From NCBI RefSeq assembly GCF_015910445.1, contig NZ_CP048882.1:4092001-4156000 (forward strand): a stretch of DNA of 64,000 nucleotides. Direction: 5' to 3'. Each line of letters opens with the position of its first letter. Positions within the stretch are counted from its first letter, which is position 1. Positions 25,698-33,734 of this stretch are shown here, piece after piece. A program made the translations under genes and the position numbers. The notes beneath the pieces were generated by a model. That model did no database searches. It worked only from the letters and a program-made list of their open reading frames with translations, and was not told the DNA's origin. The DNA is from Streptomyces bathyalis. GTDB lineage: Bacteria; Actinomycetota; Actinomycetes; Streptomycetales; Streptomycetaceae.

Positions 25698-26060
25698 GTG
25701 CTGGAGATGACGCGCGAGGACTTCGAGGAGCTGGTGGCCGAGGCGCTCGACCGCATTCCGCCCGAGCTGACGCGGCTGATGGACAACGTCGCGGTCTTCG
25801 TCGAGGACGAGCCACCGGCGGAGGACCCGGAGCTGCTCGGCCTCTACGAGGGCACGCCGCTGACGGAGCGGGGCGAGTGGTACGCGGGCGTGCTGCCGGA
25901 CCGGATCACGGTCTACAGGGGCCCGACGCTGCGCATGGTGGGCGGTGAGGACGGCGGCCGTGACGGTGTCGTCTCCGAGGTCGAGGTGACCGTCGTCCAC
26001 GAGATCGCGCACCACTTCGGCATCGACGACGAGCGGCTGCACGAGCTGGGGTACGGGTGA
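25698..26060 (+). CDS. Minimal zincin (metallopeptidase-like, HExxHxxGxxD)
   Basis: 120 residues starting at GTG (MLEMTREDFEELVAEALDRIPPEL); an internal ATG at 25707 is the alternative. The C-terminal motif VVHEIAHHFGIDDERL is the minimal zincin zinc site, with the catalytic Glu. The family is the small actinobacterial metallopeptidase-like group formerly DUF1025. It overlaps the next gene by 4 bp (GTGA), so it is probably translationally coupled to the crcB pair. No experimentally known substrate to my knowledge. Confidence 0.88.
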   Translation: MLEMTREDFEELVAEALDRIPPELTRLMDNVAVFVEDEPPAEDPELLGLYEGTPLTERGEWYAGVLPDRITVYRGPTLRMVGGEDGGRDGVVSEVEVTVVHEIAHHFGIDDERLHELGYG

Positions 26061-26632
26061 GCGCAGAGGGCGGGCCGGACGGGGACCCGGCGGGAGGACC
26101 GCGCGGCCCGGAAGACTGCGGCCGGCCCCTCTCCGCCGGTCCGCCGCCGTGGCAGGAGGCCGTCGATCCCGACGTCGACCTGCACGTACCGGCTCAGCGG
26201 GCCGAGGCCGCGGGCCGTCACGGGCTGGTGGTGCTCGCCGTCATCGGCGCGGGGGGCGCTCTGGGCTCCCTCGGCCGTCACGCGCTCGCCCTGTGGCTTC
26301 CGGCCCGCGGCGCCACGGGGTTCCCGTGGGGGATCTTCGTCGTCAACCTCTCGGGCTGTGCCCTGATCGGCGTGCTGATGGCCCTGGTCGGCGAGGGCGG
26401 TCGCGACGCCCGTGCGCCGGCGCTGCTGAGGCCGTTCCTGGGCGTCGGCGTGCTCGGGGGCTTCACCACCTTCTCGACCTACGCGGTCGACGCCTCGCAT
26501 CTGCTCCGGGCGGGGCCGCACGCGGTGCCGATCGCCGGCGCGTATCTCGGCGGGACGCTGCTGGGGGCGCTGGCCGCGGTCTGGGCCGGTGCGGCGGCCA
26601 CGCGTGCGCTGCTGGAGGTGCGTGGGCGGTGA
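26057..26632 (+). CDS. crcB: Fluoride channel subunit Fluc/CrcB (long N-terminus)
   Basis: 191 residues. The first roughly 55 are hydrophilic and Gly/Pro-rich, unusual for CrcB; then four membrane helices. Fluc motifs: GSLGRHALALW, FPWGIFVVNLSG with the pore Asn, and GFLGGFTTFSTYAVD-type sequence (GGFTTFSTYAVD) carrying the Na-site and Phe-box residues. Exports fluoride down its gradient as a dual-topology or paired dimer. The GTG start overlaps the zincin stop, and its own stop overlaps the start of the second crcB. Confidence 0.93.
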   Translation: MSAEGGPDGDPAGGPRGPEDCGRPLSAGPPPWQEAVDPDVDLHVPAQRAEAAGRHGLVVLAVIGAGGALGSLGRHALALWLPARGATGFPWGIFVVNLSGCALIGVLMALVGEGGRDARAPALLRPFLGVGVLGGFTTFSTYAVDASHLLRAGPHAVPIAGAYLGGTLLGALAAVWAGAAATRALLEVRGR

Positions 26633-27003
26633 CATGGGTGCTGGTGGCCGTGGGCGGCATGGTGGGCGCCCCGCTGCGGTATCTGACGGACCGGGCCGTA
26701 CAGGCGCGGCGCGAATCGGTCTTCCCCTGGGGCACCTTCACGGTCAACGCCGTCGGTTGTCTGATGCTGGGCCTGCTGACGGGCGCCGTGGCCTCCGGAG
26801 CTGCCGGTTCGCGGATCATGGCGTTCCTGGGCACGGGGCTGTGCGGGGCGCTGACGACGTACTCGACGTTCTCCTACGAGACGCTGCGGCTGGCCGAACG
26901 GGGCCGCGGGGGGCTGGCATCGGCGAACGCCCTGCTGTCCGTGCTGGTCGGTCTGGGTGCCGTGTTCGCCGGACTCGCCCTGGCACGCGCCGTGTTGGCG
27001 TGA
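26629..27003 (+). CDS. crcB: Fluoride channel subunit Fluc/CrcB (second copy)
   Basis: 124 residues, four helices: VLVAVGGMVGAPLRYLTDRA, FPWGTFTVNAVGCLMLGLL, GLCGALTTYSTFSYETLRL, SVLVGLGAVFAGLALARAVL. GTG start at 26629 overlaps the preceding stop. Tandem Fluc paralogues usually form an antiparallel heterodimer, each gene having one fixed orientation. No fluoride riboswitch is visible upstream of the three-gene unit. Confidence 0.94.
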   Translation: MTWVLVAVGGMVGAPLRYLTDRAVQARRESVFPWGTFTVNAVGCLMLGLLTGAVASGAAGSRIMAFLGTGLCGALTTYSTFSYETLRLAERGRGGLASANALLSVLVGLGAVFAGLALARAVLA

Positions 27004-27072
27004 CCTGTTGCGCACGGCGGCAGTTGAGCAGAGGGCTCGCCGCTCCCGTTTCCGGCGCCTGGAGGTTCCCCC

Positions 27073-27654
27073 GTGCGCTCGTCCACTTCCCCGTTCCGTT
27101 CCCGGGCCGCCCTTTACCGGCCAAGTCCCGTCCGGCTGACGGGAGTTGGCGAGCGTGCCGCTCGTACGGTCGCCGGAGTGCTGCTGCTGGCCCTGCTGCA
27201 GGGATGCATGACGGTGCACGGGGACGCGGGTGGAGGCAGCGACGAGCGGCGAGGCGGAGGCTCCTCCTCTGACGCGGGCGCGGGGGGCGAGGTGCCCGAG
27301 GGCGGATTCTCGGGCAGCGTGCTGCGGCACGGTGAGGGCGCGCGCGGCGGCGAGGACGCCCGGCGCGCGCACGGCTCCCACCGGGCACGCCACGGCCGCG
27401 ACGCCGACGGGAAGGACGGCGGCGGCAAGCGCCGGGCGGAGGACGGCGGCAAGCGGCACCGCAAGAACGGGAGCGGCAAGTCCGGTGCGGGGCACGACAG
27501 TTCGCGTGACACCCCGAAGGCCCCGGACTCCCCGGCGTCCCCTCGCCCTCCGCGTCCGAAGCCGCCCTCGCCGCCGAAGCCGAGTGTGCCGAAGCCCACT
27601 CCCACCCAGTCGCGGCCCCCGTCGGAGGCCCCGACGTCGCCGACCAGCCGATAG
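27073..27654 (+). CDS. Putative lipoprotein with charged, Pro-rich tail
   Basis: 193 residues. A signal with lipobox follows the basic start: GVLLLALLQGC (Cys about 45), so the mature protein should be lipid-anchored outside the membrane. The rest is low-complexity: Gly/Ser/Asp, then a His/Arg/Lys-rich stretch (RRAHGSHRARHGRDADGKDGGGKRRAE), then Pro/Ser/Thr (KPPSPPKPSVPKPTPTQSRPPSEAP). It resembles cell-wall-spanning tails. GTG start at 27073 about 70 bp after crcB. No enzymatic domain. Confidence 0.6.
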   Translation: MRSSTSPFRSRAALYRPSPVRLTGVGERAARTVAGVLLLALLQGCMTVHGDAGGGSDERRGGGSSSDAGAGGEVPEGGFSGSVLRHGEGARGGEDARRAHGSHRARHGRDADGKDGGGKRRAEDGGKRHRKNGSGKSGAGHDSSRDTPKAPDSPASPRPPRPKPPSPPKPSVPKPTPTQSRPPSEAPTSPTSR

Positions 27655-27684
27655 TCTCCTCCCGAGCGCCCGCGCAGCCCTCGT

Positions 27685-27766
27685 GATCTCATTTGCGCAG
27701 CGCCCTGCGGGGTGCGTATGCTGGTTGATCGTTTGATCCCATTTGCCCGGCGCCCTTGCAGAGCGC
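27685..27766 (+). promoter_or_regulatory. Direct repeats in the leader of the DEAD-box helicase gene
   Basis: Two imperfect 32-bp copies, 27685-27716 and 27735-27766, both starting GATC(T/C)CATTTGC and sharing GCGCCCT. They repeat with a 50-bp period, each able to form a small GC hairpin. The next coding start is at 27876, so the gene has a leader or promoter region of at least 110 bp. Cold-shock-type helicase genes often carry structured leaders. Confidence 0.5.
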
Positions 27767-27875
27767 GCCGCGTGGCGCGTTTCTCTCAGCCGTGGCTGAC
27801 CGCATAGAGGCGGTCGTTTGCGAATTCACGGAGTCTGAGCGCGTGCTGCTGAACTCCGGAAGGTTCGCACTTCGC

Positions 27876-29711
27876 ATGTCTGTTGCCTCGATCGACGCTG
27901 TCCTGCCTCAGGACGAGGACACCGTCACCTTCGCCGATCTCGGGCTCCCCGAGCCCGTGGTGCGCAAGCTCGCGCAGAACGGCGTGACCATCCCCTTTCC
28001 CATCCAGGCCGCGACCATCCCGGACGCGCTGCGGGGCAAGGACATCCTCGGCCGTGGCCGCACCGGCTCCGGCAAGACCCTCTCCTTCGGGCTGCCGCTG
28101 CTGAACCGCCTGGCCGGCGGCCGCACTGAGCGCAAGCGCCCCCGCGCCGTCATCCTCACGCCCACGCGCGAGCTGGCCATGCAGGTCTCCGACGCGCTCC
28201 AGCCGTACGGTGACGTGCTCGGCCTGAAGCTCAAGGTCGTCTGCGGTGGCACGTCCATGGCGAACCAGATCACGGCTCTGGAACGCGGCGTGGACATCCT
28301 CGTCGCCACCCCCGGCCGCCTGCGCGACCTGATCGGGCGCGGTTCCTGCTCTCTCGAGGACGTCGAGGTGGCCGTGCTCGACGAGGCCGACCAGATGTCC
28401 GACCTGGGCTTCATGCCCGAGGTCACCGAGCTGATGGACCAACTGCCCCAGGGCGGGCAGCGGATGCTCTTCTCCGCCACCATGGAGAAGGAGATCGACA
28501 CGCTCGTCAGGCGGTACCTGGACACGCCCGTGGTGCACGAGGTCGACGCCGCCCAGGGCGCGGTCACGACCATGAGCCACCACGTGCTCGTGGTGAAGCC
28601 GCGTGACAAGGCGCCCGTGACCAACGCGATCGCCTCGCGCAAGGGCCGCACGATCATCTTCGTGCGGACGCAGCTCGGCGCCGACCGCGTTGCCGAGCAG
28701 CTGCGCGAGGGCGGCGTGGGCGCCGAGGCGCTGCACGGCGGAATGACGCAGGGCGCCCGGACGCGCACCATGGCCGACTTCAAGGACGGCAAGGTCAACG
28801 TGCTGGTCGCGACGGACGTGGCGGCCCGCGGCATCCACGTCGACAACATCGACCTGGTGCTGAACGTCGACCCGGCCGGCGACCACAAGGACTACCTGCA
28901 CCGCTCCGGTCGTACCGCCAGGGCGGGGCTGTCCGGCACCGTCGTCTCGCTGGCGCTGCCGCACCAGCGGCGGCAGATCTTCCGGCTGATGGAGGACGCG
29001 GGCGTCGACGCCTCGCGGCACATCATCGGGCGGGGCGACGTCTTCGACGAGGAAGTGACGCGGATCACGGGTGCGCGTTCGCTGACCGAGGTGCAGGCCG
29101 ACTCGACGGCGAACGCCGCCAAGCAGGCCGAGCGCGAGGTCGCCAAGCTCAGCAGGCAGCTGGAGCGTGCGCAGCGGCGCGCGACCGAACTCCGCGAGGA
29201 GTCCGAGCGGTTGACGGCACGCGCGGCGCGCGAGCGCGGGGACGACCCGGAGGCCGCCGTCGCCGAGGCCTCGGCGGCTCTGACCGCGGAGGTCGAGGCC
29301 GAGGTGCAGCGAGAGCTGCGCCGGGAGCAGCGCCGCGAGGAGCGCGAGCAGCGCGACCGTGAGCAGCGGGACCAGCGCGAGCAGCGCCGGGACGGGAAGC
29401 GCGACGAGCGCGGCGGCGACCGCGACCGGCGTGACGGTGGGCGTCCGGCCTACAACCGCGGACGGGACCGCGACAGGGACCGGGACCGTCCCCGTGACGG
29501 CCGCGAGGCCCGCCCCGCGTACAACCGCGAGCGCCGCGACGGCGATCGCAACGGCTTCCGCCGCGACGACCGCCGCCCCTCTTCCTCGTACGGCCGGGAC
29601 GCCCGTGCCCACGACGACAGGCGCCCGTACGGCCGCCGTGACGATCACCGCGGTGGCGGCCGCCAGTTCGACCGCCGCACCGACAAGCCGCGCTGGAAGC
29701 GCAACGGATGA
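27876..29711 (+). CDS. DEAD-box ATP-dependent RNA helicase (RhlE/CsdA type)
   Basis: 611 residues. Q motif PFPIQAATIP, Walker A GRGRTGSGKT, PTRELA, CGGTS, TPGRLRD, DEAD box AVLDEADQM, SAT in LFSATM, ALHGGM, TDVAARGIHV and HRSGRTARA. A coiled-coil follows (KQAEREVAKLSRQLERAQRRATELREESERL), then a long Arg/Asp/Glu tail with RDRD and RRDDRRP repeats, typical of RNA-binding tails of cold-shock helicases. ATG at 27876 gives MSVASIDAVLPQDEDTVTFADLGL; GGAAGG lies about 13 nt upstream. The in-frame start at 27756 is less likely because it would place the leader repeat in the coding region. Confidence 0.92.
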   Translation: MSVASIDAVLPQDEDTVTFADLGLPEPVVRKLAQNGVTIPFPIQAATIPDALRGKDILGRGRTGSGKTLSFGLPLLNRLAGGRTERKRPRAVILTPTRELAMQVSDALQPYGDVLGLKLKVVCGGTSMANQITALERGVDILVATPGRLRDLIGRGSCSLEDVEVAVLDEADQMSDLGFMPEVTELMDQLPQGGQRMLFSATMEKEIDTLVRRYLDTPVVHEVDAAQGAVTTMSHHVLVVKPRDKAPVTNAIASRKGRTIIFVRTQLGADRVAEQLREGGVGAEALHGGMTQGARTRTMADFKDGKVNVLVATDVAARGIHVDNIDLVLNVDPAGDHKDYLHRSGRTARAGLSGTVVSLALPHQRRQIFRLMEDAGVDASRHIIGRGDVFDEEVTRITGARSLTEVQADSTANAAKQAEREVAKLSRQLERAQRRATELREESERLTARAARERGDDPEAAVAEASAALTAEVEAEVQRELRREQRREEREQRDREQRDQREQRRDGKRDERGGDRDRRDGGRPAYNRGRDRDRDRDRPRDGREARPAYNRERRDGDRNGFRRDDRRPSSSYGRDARAHDDRRPYGRRDDHRGGGRQFDRRTDKPRWKRNG

Positions 29712-29735
29712 CGGCCTTCTGACACCTCCCCAGCA

Positions 29736-29775
29736 CGAAGGCCAATGCCTTCGAAGCCCGGCGGCCTGCCGGGCT
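29736..29775 (+). terminator. Two adjacent hairpins after the helicase gene
   Basis: CGAAGGC/GCCTTCG (29736-29753, loop CAAT) and AGCCCGGC/GCCGGGCT (29755-29775, loop GGCCT), between the helicase stop and tRNA-Lys. Confidence 0.6.
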
Positions 29776-29788
29776 ATGCTGCGGGGGC

Positions 29789-29861
29789 GGGCCGTTAGCT
29801 CAATTGGCAGAGCAGTGGACTTTTAATCCATTGGTTGAGGGTTCGAGTCCCTCACGGCCTA
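29789..29861 (+). tRNA. tRNA-Lys (TTT)
   Basis: Cloverleaf with acceptor GGGCCGT/ACGGCCT (G-U at the first pair), D arm AGCTCAATTGGCAGAGC, anticodon loop CTTTTAA (TTT), T arm GGGTTCGAGTCCC. CC follows discriminator A, but the full CCA is not encoded. Confidence 0.95.
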
Positions 29862-29897
29862 CCGTCTGAAGCCCTTTGTGCGGCTCTGACCTGCGAG

Positions 29898-29931
29898 AAG
29901 CGCCCGGACCGAGTGATCGGTCCGGGCGCTT
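29898..29931. terminator. Strong hairpin after tRNA-Lys
   Basis: A 15-bp perfect stem, AAGCGCCCGGACCGA (29898-29912) and TCGGTCCGGGCGCTT (29917-29931), loop GTGA. It serves tRNA-Lys and possibly the convergent hydrolase gene. Confidence 0.8.
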
Positions 29932-30011
29932 CGTCGTTTCGGGAGGCTCTGCGTGAGCGATGCGTCCGGTCGCCCTCGTGCGCAACCCCCGGCATCCTGG
30001 CCGACGAGGTC

Positions 30012-30836
30012 TCAGTTGACGCGTTGGATGTCCAGCCAAGCGCGGATCTCGTCCATGAGGGCCGCCGGTTCGTCGTAATGGATGAGATGCCCGGCGTCCG
30101 GGACCAGGGCAAGGGTTGATTCCGTGATGAGGGCGTGCAGGCGGTGCGCGATCTCGGGAGGAATCCAGGAGTCTTGGGTTCCCCAGACGACGCGCACCGG
30201 AATGGTGAGGTTGTCGAGGCGCTTCTCGTTCTCGTGAAGGAACTGCTCGTCGTATTCGGCGATCTGCCGGTAGAAGGCCGGCTGCCCGACCTCACCCGTC
30301 CACGGTTCTGCGAGCTCATCGAGAGTGTCATCGCGTAGACCTTGATGGCTGGCGTTGCTGATGTAGCTGCGGACGATCGCTTCGTGGATGTATGCGGGCA
30401 GTTGACCCAGGAGTTCGGGATTGTCGTGCACGAATTGGAAGAAGGGGGAGCCGCTCGGGGGGATGGCGACGACGTCCACCAGCATGAGCGAGGAGTAGTT
30501 GAGACGCCCGAAGAGATGAGCGCGCAGTGACACCGCACCTCCGAAATCATGCGCGATCACATGTGGACGGTCCAACTGCCAGTGCGCCATCAGTGCGGCA
30601 AACGCCTCAGCTTGAGTCCCGAAGTCGACCGGATGCCCCTCGTGCTTGGACGACTGTCCGTAACCGGGCATGTCCCAGAGATACACCGTGAAGTCACGGC
30701 TCAACGCATCCGCGAAGGGCTTCCAGAGCGCCGACGAGAAGGGGGTTCCATGGCAGAACACAACCGCCGGTCCGGAGCCCGCCCGTCCCCACGCAATCCG
30801 ACGTCCTTCCCATTCGAACCGCTCGCTCAAGTCCAT
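30012..30836 (-). CDS. Alpha/beta hydrolase with Asp nucleophile (epoxide hydrolase/dehalogenase-like)
   Basis: 274 residues. Oxyanion motif FCHGTPFSS; the nucleophile elbow reads IAHDFGG, so the nucleophile is Asp97 rather than Ser, as in epoxide hydrolases and haloalkane or haloacetate dehalogenases. Acid Asp222 in VWGTQDSW, catalytic His250 in DAGHLIHYDEP, and DMPGYGQS after strand 4. The cap (about 120-200) is helical. AAGGAG lies 5 nt before the ATG at 30836; a shorter-spaced in-frame ATG 10 codons earlier is less likely. Downstream gene of the FAD oxidase/MFS cluster, 54 bp after the oxidase, on the same strand. Substrate not predictable. Confidence 0.87.
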   Translation of the reverse strand: MDLSERFEWEGRRIAWGRAGSGPAVVFCHGTPFSSALWKPFADALSRDFTVYLWDMPGYGQSSKHEGHPVDFGTQAEAFAALMAHWQLDRPHVIAHDFGGAVSLRAHLFGRLNYSSLMLVDVVAIPPSGSPFFQFVHDNPELLGQLPAYIHEAIVRSYISNASHQGLRDDTLDELAEPWTGEVGQPAFYRQIAEYDEQFLHENEKRLDNLTIPVRVVWGTQDSWIPPEIAHRLHALITESTLALVPDAGHLIHYDEPAALMDEIRAWLDIQRVN

Positions 30837-30890
30837 TGGTGCTCCTTCGAGGTTGAATTTCTGCATCCTCGCTCCGAGGCATGCTGATCG

Positions 30891-32150
30891 TTACCGGATG
30901 TAGTGCTTTGTCCGTCGCGCAATGCGCTCTGGTGCGAAGGGCTTCGCGAGCGTCGATTCGCCCAGCGTGAGGAGGTCGGTGATCATGACACCCGTTGAGG
31001 GTGCAAGCATCAGTCCCAGCATGTTGTGCCCCGCCGCGATGTAGGTGCGGTCGCGTCCGGGCAGCCGTCCGATCGCGGGTAGTCCGTCGGGCGTCATGGG
31101 TCGTGGTCCCACCCATTCATTTTCGAGGTGTTCCCACTTCACGCCTTTGAAGTACGGGCGAGCTGCCGCGGTGATCGCCCGCACGCGACGGGGGTTGAAG
31201 CGGTCGTGGTTCCGGTCGAACTCCATCGTTCCCGCAACGCGGATTCTGTCGGGCATCGGGTTGATCATCACGTGGGCGTCCCCGAGGTGCACGAGACGGC
31301 GCGGGGTGCGTTCGATGGGCACCGAGAAGCTGTAGCCCTTGCCGGGGAACAGATTCAGATCGATCCCGGTCCGGCGGCAGATCTCCCTGGTCCAGACCCC
31401 GGCGGCCACCACGACAGCGTCGCTGGTGATGCTGCCTGCCGAACTGTGGACACGAACCTGCCCGTGCGCTTCCTCAGTTGACGTCACCCGGGCCCCCTCG
31501 AGGATCGTCACCCCCGAGTCACGGAGCTGTTGCTCCATGCTGTCGACGAACAGGCCTGGATGGAGGGACCACTGACGCTGGACGAGGAATCCGGCTCGAG
31601 CACTCGCCGACAGACTGGGTTCGATCTCGGCCAGTTCACCCGGGCCCAGGATCTCCCGCTCCACCGGTGCTCCCAGTTCGGTGAAGCCCCGCAGCGCCAT
31701 CTGCGCCGAGGTGCGCGACGCGAATGCATAGAGGAAGCCGTCCTTGTTGACCTGCGTCCGCACTCCGGCACCTTCGAGCCCTTCGAACAGCTCGAAGGCG
31801 TTGACGGCCAAGTCGGCGAGGGCCGAGGCGCCGGCTTGGTGCTGGGACCTGGTGGCGTGCCGACGGAACCCGAAAAGGAACCGCATGAGATCGGCGCTCA
31901 GCTGAGGGCGAATGTAAAGGGCGCTGTCGGGGCGGTGCAGGCGCCTGACCGCTGAGCCGATCACGCCCGGCGCGGGGAGCGGCTCGACGAGGTCGGGGCA
32001 AACGCCCCCTGCGTTGCCCCGCGCCGCGCCGCTGCCCACGCGATCGCGTTCCAGCAATGTCACCTCGAGTCCGGATGCGCGCAGATAGTGGGCGCACAAG
32101 AGACCGATCAAGCCTCCCCCGATCACGGTGACATTCTCGATACGGCTCAC
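30891..32150 (-). CDS. FAD-dependent amino-acid/amine oxidoreductase (DAO family, DadA-like)
   Basis: 419 residues. N-terminal Rossmann FAD motif VTVIGGGLIGLLCAHYL with the ER(D) acidic end of strand 2 (VTLLERDRVGSGAARGNAGGVCP). The substrate domain follows, then VVVAAGVWTREI and the C-terminal GPRPMTPDGLPAIGRLP and AAGHNMLGLMLAPSTG blocks, typical of D-amino acid dehydrogenase/glycine oxidase relatives. GTG start at 32150 overlaps the MFS stop by 4 bp, so the two are translationally coupled. It probably oxidises the imported amine or amino acid to an oxo compound; the identity is unknown. Confidence 0.9.
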   Translation of the reverse strand: MSRIENVTVIGGGLIGLLCAHYLRASGLEVTLLERDRVGSGAARGNAGGVCPDLVEPLPAPGVIGSAVRRLHRPDSALYIRPQLSADLMRFLFGFRRHATRSQHQAGASALADLAVNAFELFEGLEGAGVRTQVNKDGFLYAFASRTSAQMALRGFTELGAPVEREILGPGELAEIEPSLSASARAGFLVQRQWSLHPGLFVDSMEQQLRDSGVTILEGARVTSTEEAHGQVRVHSSAGSITSDAVVVAAGVWTREICRRTGIDLNLFPGKGYSFSVPIERTPRRLVHLGDAHVMINPMPDRIRVAGTMEFDRNHDRFNPRRVRAITAAARPYFKGVKWEHLENEWVGPRPMTPDGLPAIGRLPGRDRTYIAAGHNMLGLMLAPSTGVMITDLLTLGESTLAKPFAPERIARRTKHYIR

Positions 32151-33517
32151 TGCGTCTCCTCCAGCATCGCCGGTGATTCGGCCGGGGAACGGCCGGTGCG
32201 AGGGTGGTGCACAGAGGCGCTTGCCTCGTTGAGCGTCATTCCGTTGGTCTCGGGAGCGAGGAAGAACGACGTGATGCAGCCGAGGATGGCTATTCCCGCT
32301 CCGACGAACATCGCCGCACTTGTGCTGTAGGCCAGCAGGATCGGCGCACCGTAGGTGCCGATCATGGCGCCGACCCGGCTGAATGCGGTGGCCACACCGT
32401 TTGCGGTCGCCCGCACACCGGTGGGGAACAGCTCGGACGGATAGAGAACTTGCATGCACTGGCTGGACATCGACGCGACCGCGTATACGGCGAAGAGCAC
32501 GATGACGAGCATTGCCGGTGGGGACGACAGAAGACTCAGAACGAGCAGTGGTATGGCGGATATGCCGAAACTCCACAGCAGCAGTGGCCTCCGACCGCGG
32601 TTCACCATGAGCATGCCCGACAGAGAACCGAGTACGAAGAAAATCTGGATGACCATGGATCCGACGTACGTCCCGGAGCCGTGAGAAAGGCCGAACGAAC
32701 CCAGGATTGCCGGCTCGTAGGTGTTGATCGCGTAGAGGGGAAGGAGCTGGCAGGCCCAGAACAACGCGACGAAGATCGTCCGGCGCAGGTAGGGACCCCT
32801 GAAGACGTCCAGGTAGCGCACCGTGACCCCGGGATCTTCGGCAACGTCGGCCAGGTCGGCGTCCGGGCCCAGCATCTGGGTCAGCACCGCCTTGGCTTCG
32901 TCCGTGCGCCCCTTCTTCAGCAACCATCGCGGGGACTCAGGTGTGCCGATGCGCAGCAGAAGGATGAGCGCCGCGGGTACAGCGCTGCTGGCGAGCATCC
33001 AGCGCCATCCCTCCGGTCCGAGAGAGAGCATGGCCCACCCGACGCCGTATGCTGTGGCAGCACCGAGGGACCACATCGTGACCACCACGACCATCAACGG
33101 CCCGCGCGACTTCTGCGGGGCGAACTCCGAGGCGATGGTGCCCGCGATGGCAAAGTCCGCGCCGATGGCGATGCCCATCGCGAACCGGAGCACGATCAAC
33201 TGCCACGGATCGGTTGCGAAGAACTGCAGGACCGAGAGCACGACAAATGCTGCAAGGTCGGCCAGATAGACCTTCTGCCGCCCGATCTTGTCGGTCACAT
33301 AGCCGAAGATCAAACCGCCGAATACCATCCCGATCAGCGCCGCTGCTCCCAGAAGTCCGGCTTGGGTCGAGTCCATACCGAACGACACCGTGATGAGGGG
33401 AAGGGCGACACCGATGATGCTGAGGATGAATCCGTCGCAGAACTCCCCACCGCCGGCGTACATAGTGATCAGCCAATGGGTTCGTGAAGGCCGGACGTTT
33501 TCCAGGGACCTCGCCAT
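32147..33517 (-). CDS. Major facilitator superfamily transporter (sugar/organic acid porter type)
   Basis: 456 residues with twelve predicted helices. MFS signatures: GYVTDKIGRQKVYL between helices 2 and 3, RFAMGIAIGADFAIAGTIASEFAP at helix 4, PESPRWLLKKGRTDEAKAVL before the central loop, NRGRRPLLL between helices 8 and 9, and PSELFPTGVRATANG near helix 10. This is the SV2/sugar-porter-like branch that includes aromatic acid and metabolite importers. AGGAGACGACT precedes the ATG. First gene of a three-gene operon (transporter, oxidase, hydrolase) divergent from a CdaR-like regulator. Confidence 0.92.
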   Translation of the reverse strand: MARSLENVRPSRTHWLITMYAGGGEFCDGFILSIIGVALPLITVSFGMDSTQAGLLGAAALIGMVFGGLIFGYVTDKIGRQKVYLADLAAFVVLSVLQFFATDPWQLIVLRFAMGIAIGADFAIAGTIASEFAPQKSRGPLMVVVVTMWSLGAATAYGVGWAMLSLGPEGWRWMLASSAVPAALILLLRIGTPESPRWLLKKGRTDEAKAVLTQMLGPDADLADVAEDPGVTVRYLDVFRGPYLRRTIFVALFWACQLLPLYAINTYEPAILGSFGLSHGSGTYVGSMVIQIFFVLGSLSGMLMVNRGRRPLLLWSFGISAIPLLVLSLLSSPPAMLVIVLFAVYAVASMSSQCMQVLYPSELFPTGVRATANGVATAFSRVGAMIGTYGAPILLAYSTSAAMFVGAGIAILGCITSFFLAPETNGMTLNEASASVHHPRTGRSPAESPAMLEETQ

Positions 33518-33637
33518 AGTCGTCTCCTGATCATTCTTTCGACGACGCCATTACCGAACGGAAAGCTCTTCCATTGCGGACAACAGGCCGCTTCCGCCGG
33601 ATCGGCCGACGGTTCTTGGAGACGCTAGGCACGTCAA

Positions 33638-33662
33638 ACGAATTCGTCACCGTACGATTCGT
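33638..33662. promoter_or_regulatory. Operator-like dyads between the catabolic operon and its regulator
   Basis: A perfect palindrome ACGAATTCGT (33638-33647) is followed after 6 bp by the near-copy ACGATTCGT (33654-33662). AT-richer than the surroundings and central in the 217-bp divergent gap, a natural site for the adjacent regulator. Confidence 0.45.
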
Positions 33663-33734
33663 CCGAAGCCGGTGCAGGCTTACCCCGGCACATTTGTACT
33701 TTCCATCCAACACTGCAAAACGGAGAGTGAGCCG

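Noticed and set aside
26000..26060. Fluoride riboswitch before the crcB genes
   Set aside because: No crcB-type riboswitch consensus is visible before either crcB gene or before the zincin; the genes overlap, leaving no leader.
32151..32927. N-terminal extension of the FAD oxidase by about 260 codons
   Set aside because: This stretch is antiphase to the MFS transporter gene on the same strand and shows no protein family; the GTG at 32150 gives the proper Rossmann start.
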